From CAZWVM01 sp964637705 (GTDB taxonomy: Bacteria; UBA8481): 7,374 nucleotides of DNA. This document shows positions 5,401 through 7,374 of the stretch, piece after piece; within the stretch, counting starts at the first letter, position 1; the number at the start of each line of letters is the position of its first letter. The notes below the pieces were generated by a model. That model made no database searches. It worked only from the letters and a program-made list of their open reading frames with translations, and was not told the DNA's origin. The stretch spans positions 1 through 7,374 of the forward strand of contig CAZWVM010000179.1 in the NCBI GenBank assembly GCA_964637705.1, in the 5' to 3' direction. Position numbers and translations under genes: made by a program.

Positions 5401-7374
5401 TCCGATTCGGCGGCCGGTTTCCTCTTCGACCAGAAGACAGTCTATTCCGCCTCGTCGGACGGCAGTTTCACGGCCTCGATGAGTCTGAGGTCGCCGGCGC
5501 CGGCCGACAACTGGATCCAGGTGACGGCGATCGACAAACTGGGCAACCGGACGCCGATGAGTTCGCGACGCCTGGTCCGCCGCGAGCGCTCGACCTTGAA
5601 CGCGTTCATCAATCCGGCGGTCGATATCCAGGTCGGGACATTCCGCCGCTACGTGATCCAGAACACGGCGGCGAGCAACCTGGTCGACGACACCCTGAGG
5701 ATCACGATTCCCGCGGCCTGGAGTTCTCCGCAATCATCGCTCGGAACGACGAACGGCTATGTCACGACCTCCTGCGAGGGCACATACACGGAATCCTATA
5801 TCGTCGGACAGCAGATCACCTTCCTGGGAGTGACCTTGAACATCGGCCAGAGGCTCTACGTCTACTACGGCGACTCATCGGCCAGCCTGAACGGACGGGC
5901 GGCGCCGGACATCGACGCGCCGCTGGACAACCCGTCGAACACCTTCATCGTGGAATACCAGAACCTTGGCGACACGCTCTGGGAGAACGTGGCGGCACCG
6001 GCCGGCAAGACCCTGCTCGTCCCCGTCGTCGATTCCTACGTGACGGTGACACTATTGGAGACGGGGCCCCTGGGGCGCGTCTCGACGGTCATCGGCAAGG
6101 GCATCGACACGCAAATCGTGAAGCTGAGGTTCCGCAACACGAACACGGGCGCGCACACCGACCGCATGACGCAGTTCCAGATCCTCGTTGAGACGGACAC
6201 GGGCATGGTGATTCCCTGGAAGATCGTGGCTTCGCGCGTCCGGTTGTACAATTCGGCCGAGTTGATCACCTTCGCGGACATCACGAACATCCCGGAGGCC
6301 CCCACCCTTTCGATCAACCCCGCCGGTTTCACGATCCTGCCGGGGCAGTATCGCGACATGGAGATCCGGATCACCACCTCGCCCTCCGCGTCCGTCGATA
6401 CCGCCCGCTTCTACTTTCTCTCACCGACGGCCGCCTTCACCTTCGTGGATGACGTCAGCGGAAAGTCGATATCCGTTTTCGATCAGGAGACCGGCGTCAC
6501 GGGGAACAAGACGGGCCTGTATGACGTCATCGGAGCGGCGATGATGGAGACGATCGCGATCGGGGTCGATACGTCGCTCGCGCCCCTGGACGTCGCCACG
6601 GGGCAGACGGACGTCGCGATCATGGATCTCTACCTCCTGAACGACGCCCCTCACGAGGACACGCCGGTGAACTCGGCCCGCATCGACCGGATCCTCCTGC
6701 AGGTGAGGAACGCCGACGGCACGGAGCTCGCGCCTCACCGGGTGCTCCGCGGCATCCACATCCGCGACGCGGCGACCGGGACGACCTACGGCGGCATCGA
6801 CACGCCCGCCCTTCCCACGAGCGGCGACACGGTCACCATCGACCTCTCGGGGGCCATCATCCTGACGGAAGCGACGATGACGGCGCGCGTCTACGTGGAC
6901 ATCGTGAACGAGACGCTGGGGGTCTCGGCCTTCCGCCTGCGGCTCTCGGACACCTCGCTCATCACCGCCAAGGACGTGGTCAGCGGGCTTCCGGGCCGCA
7001 TCATGGACAACGCCGCACGGGCCGAGACTCTCCCCTTCATGACGGACACGGTCGTGATCCTGAGGCGCGCCCGGACATCGGACACCCCGGTCCGCGTCCA
7101 CCGCGGCGACCTGACTCCCGTATCCGGCGAACTGGGGCAATCGATCGCGACGGGGGACCTCTTCCACGTGGGCGTCACCTTCGCCGTCGCGGGGGGAGGG
7201 AGCGCCCTGCGGGTGATCCCGACCGACACGGACCTGTCGTTCTGGATCGCGGGCGTGAACCGCACAAGCGAGTTCACGGTGACGGCGCCGGCCGCGAAGA
7301 CGATCGCGGCGGGCCAGTACGACACGATCTACTACCCGGTCATCCAGAACCTGGGAACATCGATCGGGGTCATG
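2452..7374 (+). CDS. Giant exported surface protein: FlgD-like Ig, beta-propeller repeats and Ig-like stalk (3' end cut by window edge)
   Basis: There is no specific family name. The frame stays open for 1,641 codons to the right edge. GTG 2452 is the only ATG/GTG/TTG between the upstream in-frame TGA (2407) and the mature part, and it overlaps the previous stop as GTGA. A GGAG lies 11 bases upstream. Residues 1-40 form a signal peptide, with core TLLLLSFASCLVFA (22-35) and cleavage near SVHA/AAA. Residues about 45-145 are FlgD-Ig-like: YRIEIFDWTGKLVRRL, WWNGQGDSN (120-128), LPYGSYTVRVYA. Residues about 170-800 hold about ten NHL/propeller-like strand repeats, for example GLGIDRFDSIYVAT, IGVLPDSTIYVA and GVDADETGNVYVYD. 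Ig-like modules follow (about 803-941, 941-1048 with an NTPP entry, 1050-1147, and more to the edge). Probably secreted or surface-bound; adhesion or polymer binding is inference. No catalytic motif is seen. Confidence 0.9.
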   Translation, partial: MIVHSQPCCRDSFLTPHSSLLTLLLLSFASCLVFAPSVHAAAADLTCTGLVFRPDNVFDNQLFAAGSDSGVYINAYFNGGTLEDPDNNGGYRIEIFDWTGKLVRRLISRRIDDDTAANIWWNGQGDSNVNDTLPYGSYTVRVYASMRDPTVLFQIKGTGTVIDMPADLHVNDNGVLTWTNTGQSRSFCQVSLGDPNTSPPTFIRRKNLEVDFPSAPTDNVNSCWGVTVNSLGQVFLAMDDNAGNGADCMIAKYDPTTDTWVAESWFSNANMDDVLGLGIDRFDSIYVATRSPGNAVTEGIIKLRDNGATGTALFTIDNGTNCWDIAPSWDSTVVYVAEDENVDIDRHRGSDLAQTTNQWVNPPAAPHGIWVTPDRDSFVYWTIPTQNRFVKYNGRTGAVRYQVVQSNLNGAEGICVWQKDVTGETFVIVSNRTTNQIYIFKENTAGDTATFVRTLEDDPYNLMGAWDIGVLPDSTIYVACQQSRSIKKFDKNGVFVPFTNAPGGKDVIQGIDGTTFLTDSRGFNEIRGVDADETGNVYVYDQWNVSNNEDGGVERSTVLKIFGTDGSPSRNPIDIDDIHPNINDFNQPVNMCLWANGATYTVSSEDDARCFVVNGNGVLLGGLAGNAKMGWINPANDLYAVKTGPWFNSQNNRFNTGAMWMFLIDERVEMYNNTLNTRYRTATSFDFGPYPNNADATPWPFLVDDFGEMYSLASDEDLYKYNAETRYDSFLTQRLLRYTGFGSGAPPPITNFNDASEMVWLDGKGQFLRNPSTGRYESLVWVLDKNNDRLVLMRLEWNSVLEGSVTIAPASDTPFVASAAISGNTVVLQAGTYYVGEDTITMQLNFTNAMNPAATPAIAVSVKPNGGSFSSCSQVTYSGTAWTGQFRVTRAMSDGDAQIRVQDAQDFAGVTPSAQYIDPNPDQTDFDYSDNFKHFVIDNTPPVFSVLTPPPEGTSTTSDLYTVAGSILTEATGLAATLIVEVYSDSAAGFLFDQKTVYSASSDGSFTASMSLRSPAPADNWIQVTAIDKLGNRTPMSSRRLVRRERSTLNAFINPAVDIQVGTFRRYVIQNTAASNLVDDTLRITIPAAWSSPQSSLGTTNGYVTTSCEGTYTESYIVGQQITFLGVTLNIGQRLYVYYGDSSASLNGRAAPDIDAPLDNPSNTFIVEYQNLGDTLWENVAAPAGKTLLVPVVDSYVTVTLLETGPLGRVSTVIGKGIDTQIVKLRFRNTNTGAHTDRMTQFQILVETDTGMVIPWKIVASRVRLYNSAELITFADITNIPEAPTLSINPAGFTILPGQYRDMEIRITTSPSASVDTARFYFLSPTAAFTFVDDVSGKSISVFDQETGVTGNKTGLYDVIGAAMMETIAIGVDTSLAPLDVATGQTDVAIMDLYLLNDAPHEDTPVNSARIDRILLQVRNADGTELAPHRVLRGIHIRDAATGTTYGGIDTPALPTSGDTVTIDLSGAIILTEATMTARVYVDIVNETLGVSAFRLRLSDTSLITAKDVVSGLPGRIMDNAARAETLPFMTDTVVILRRARTSDTPVRVHRGDLTPVSGELGQSIATGDLFHVGVTFAVAGGGSALRVIPTDTDLSFWIAGVNRTSEFTVTAPAAKTIAAGQYDTIYYPVIQNLGTSIGVM
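2490..2517. repeat. Heptamer tandem repeat CCTCACT, four perfect copies, inside a signal-peptide coding region
   Basis: Four exact copies of CCTCACT run from 2490 to 2517, flanked by TT and CTT. In the frame of the large CDS they encode about residues 13-22 (FLTPHSSLLT), just ahead of the hydrophobic core of the signal peptide. The unit length is not a multiple of three, so a change in copy number would shift the reading frame. The same unit occurs near the mltA start. Confidence 0.9.

Noticed and set aside
4839..6191. 450-codon plus-strand open frame, and long minus-strand frames at 1478-2341, 5083-5733 and 6421-7167
   Set aside because: All overlap the two real genes, have very Arg-rich or low-complexity products, and lack start signals. 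They are compositional shadows.

Overview
The window (7,374 nt, GC-rich) looks like chromosomal DNA of a diderm (Gram-negative-type) bacterium. It carries an outer-membrane-type lytic transglycosylase lipoprotein and two exported, threonine/aspartate/glycine-rich multidomain proteins. Codons strongly favour G or C at third positions, which opens long spurious frames on both strands. The phylum cannot be fixed from this sequence. FlgD-type Ig folds, LamG, propeller repeats and Ig stalks together are typical of large secreted proteins in environmental, often uncultured, diderm lineages, but that is only a hint. I see no phage, IS, CRISPR or plasmid functions.

Left part (1-1100, minus strand). 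A tRNA-Thr(UGU) gene at 982-1053 has a well-formed sigma70-type promoter (1065-1093). The transcript would run directly into mltA, whose GTG start (958) lies 23 nt past the tRNA and inside a short heptamer repeat (GGAGTGA units on the minus strand). The mltA reading frame leaves the window at position 1 with no stop, so only the lipoprotein signal, the linker and the MltA insert-domain region are visible. The catalytic Asp lies beyond the edge.

Right part (1184-7374, plus strand). After a divergent intergenic region comes a 409-423 residue exported protein: signal peptide, LamG-like fold, an Ig-like fold, and a C-terminal stretch resembling a shortened CFI-box tail. Its TGA overlaps (GTGA) the GTG start of a very large exported protein of at least 1,641 residues that is still open at the right edge. 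That protein has a signal peptide, a FlgD-like Ig module, about ten beta-propeller-like repeats (roughly residues 170-800) and then a series of Ig-like modules. The two genes are probably translationally coupled and probably make cell-surface or secreted proteins.

The most intriguing structure is the heptamer CCTCACT/GGAGTGA. It occurs twice, and each time it sits at the 5' end of a gene for an envelope or secreted protein. In mltA it supplies both the Shine-Dalgarno and the start codon. In the giant gene it lies inside the signal-peptide codons, where gain or loss of one copy would shift the frame.
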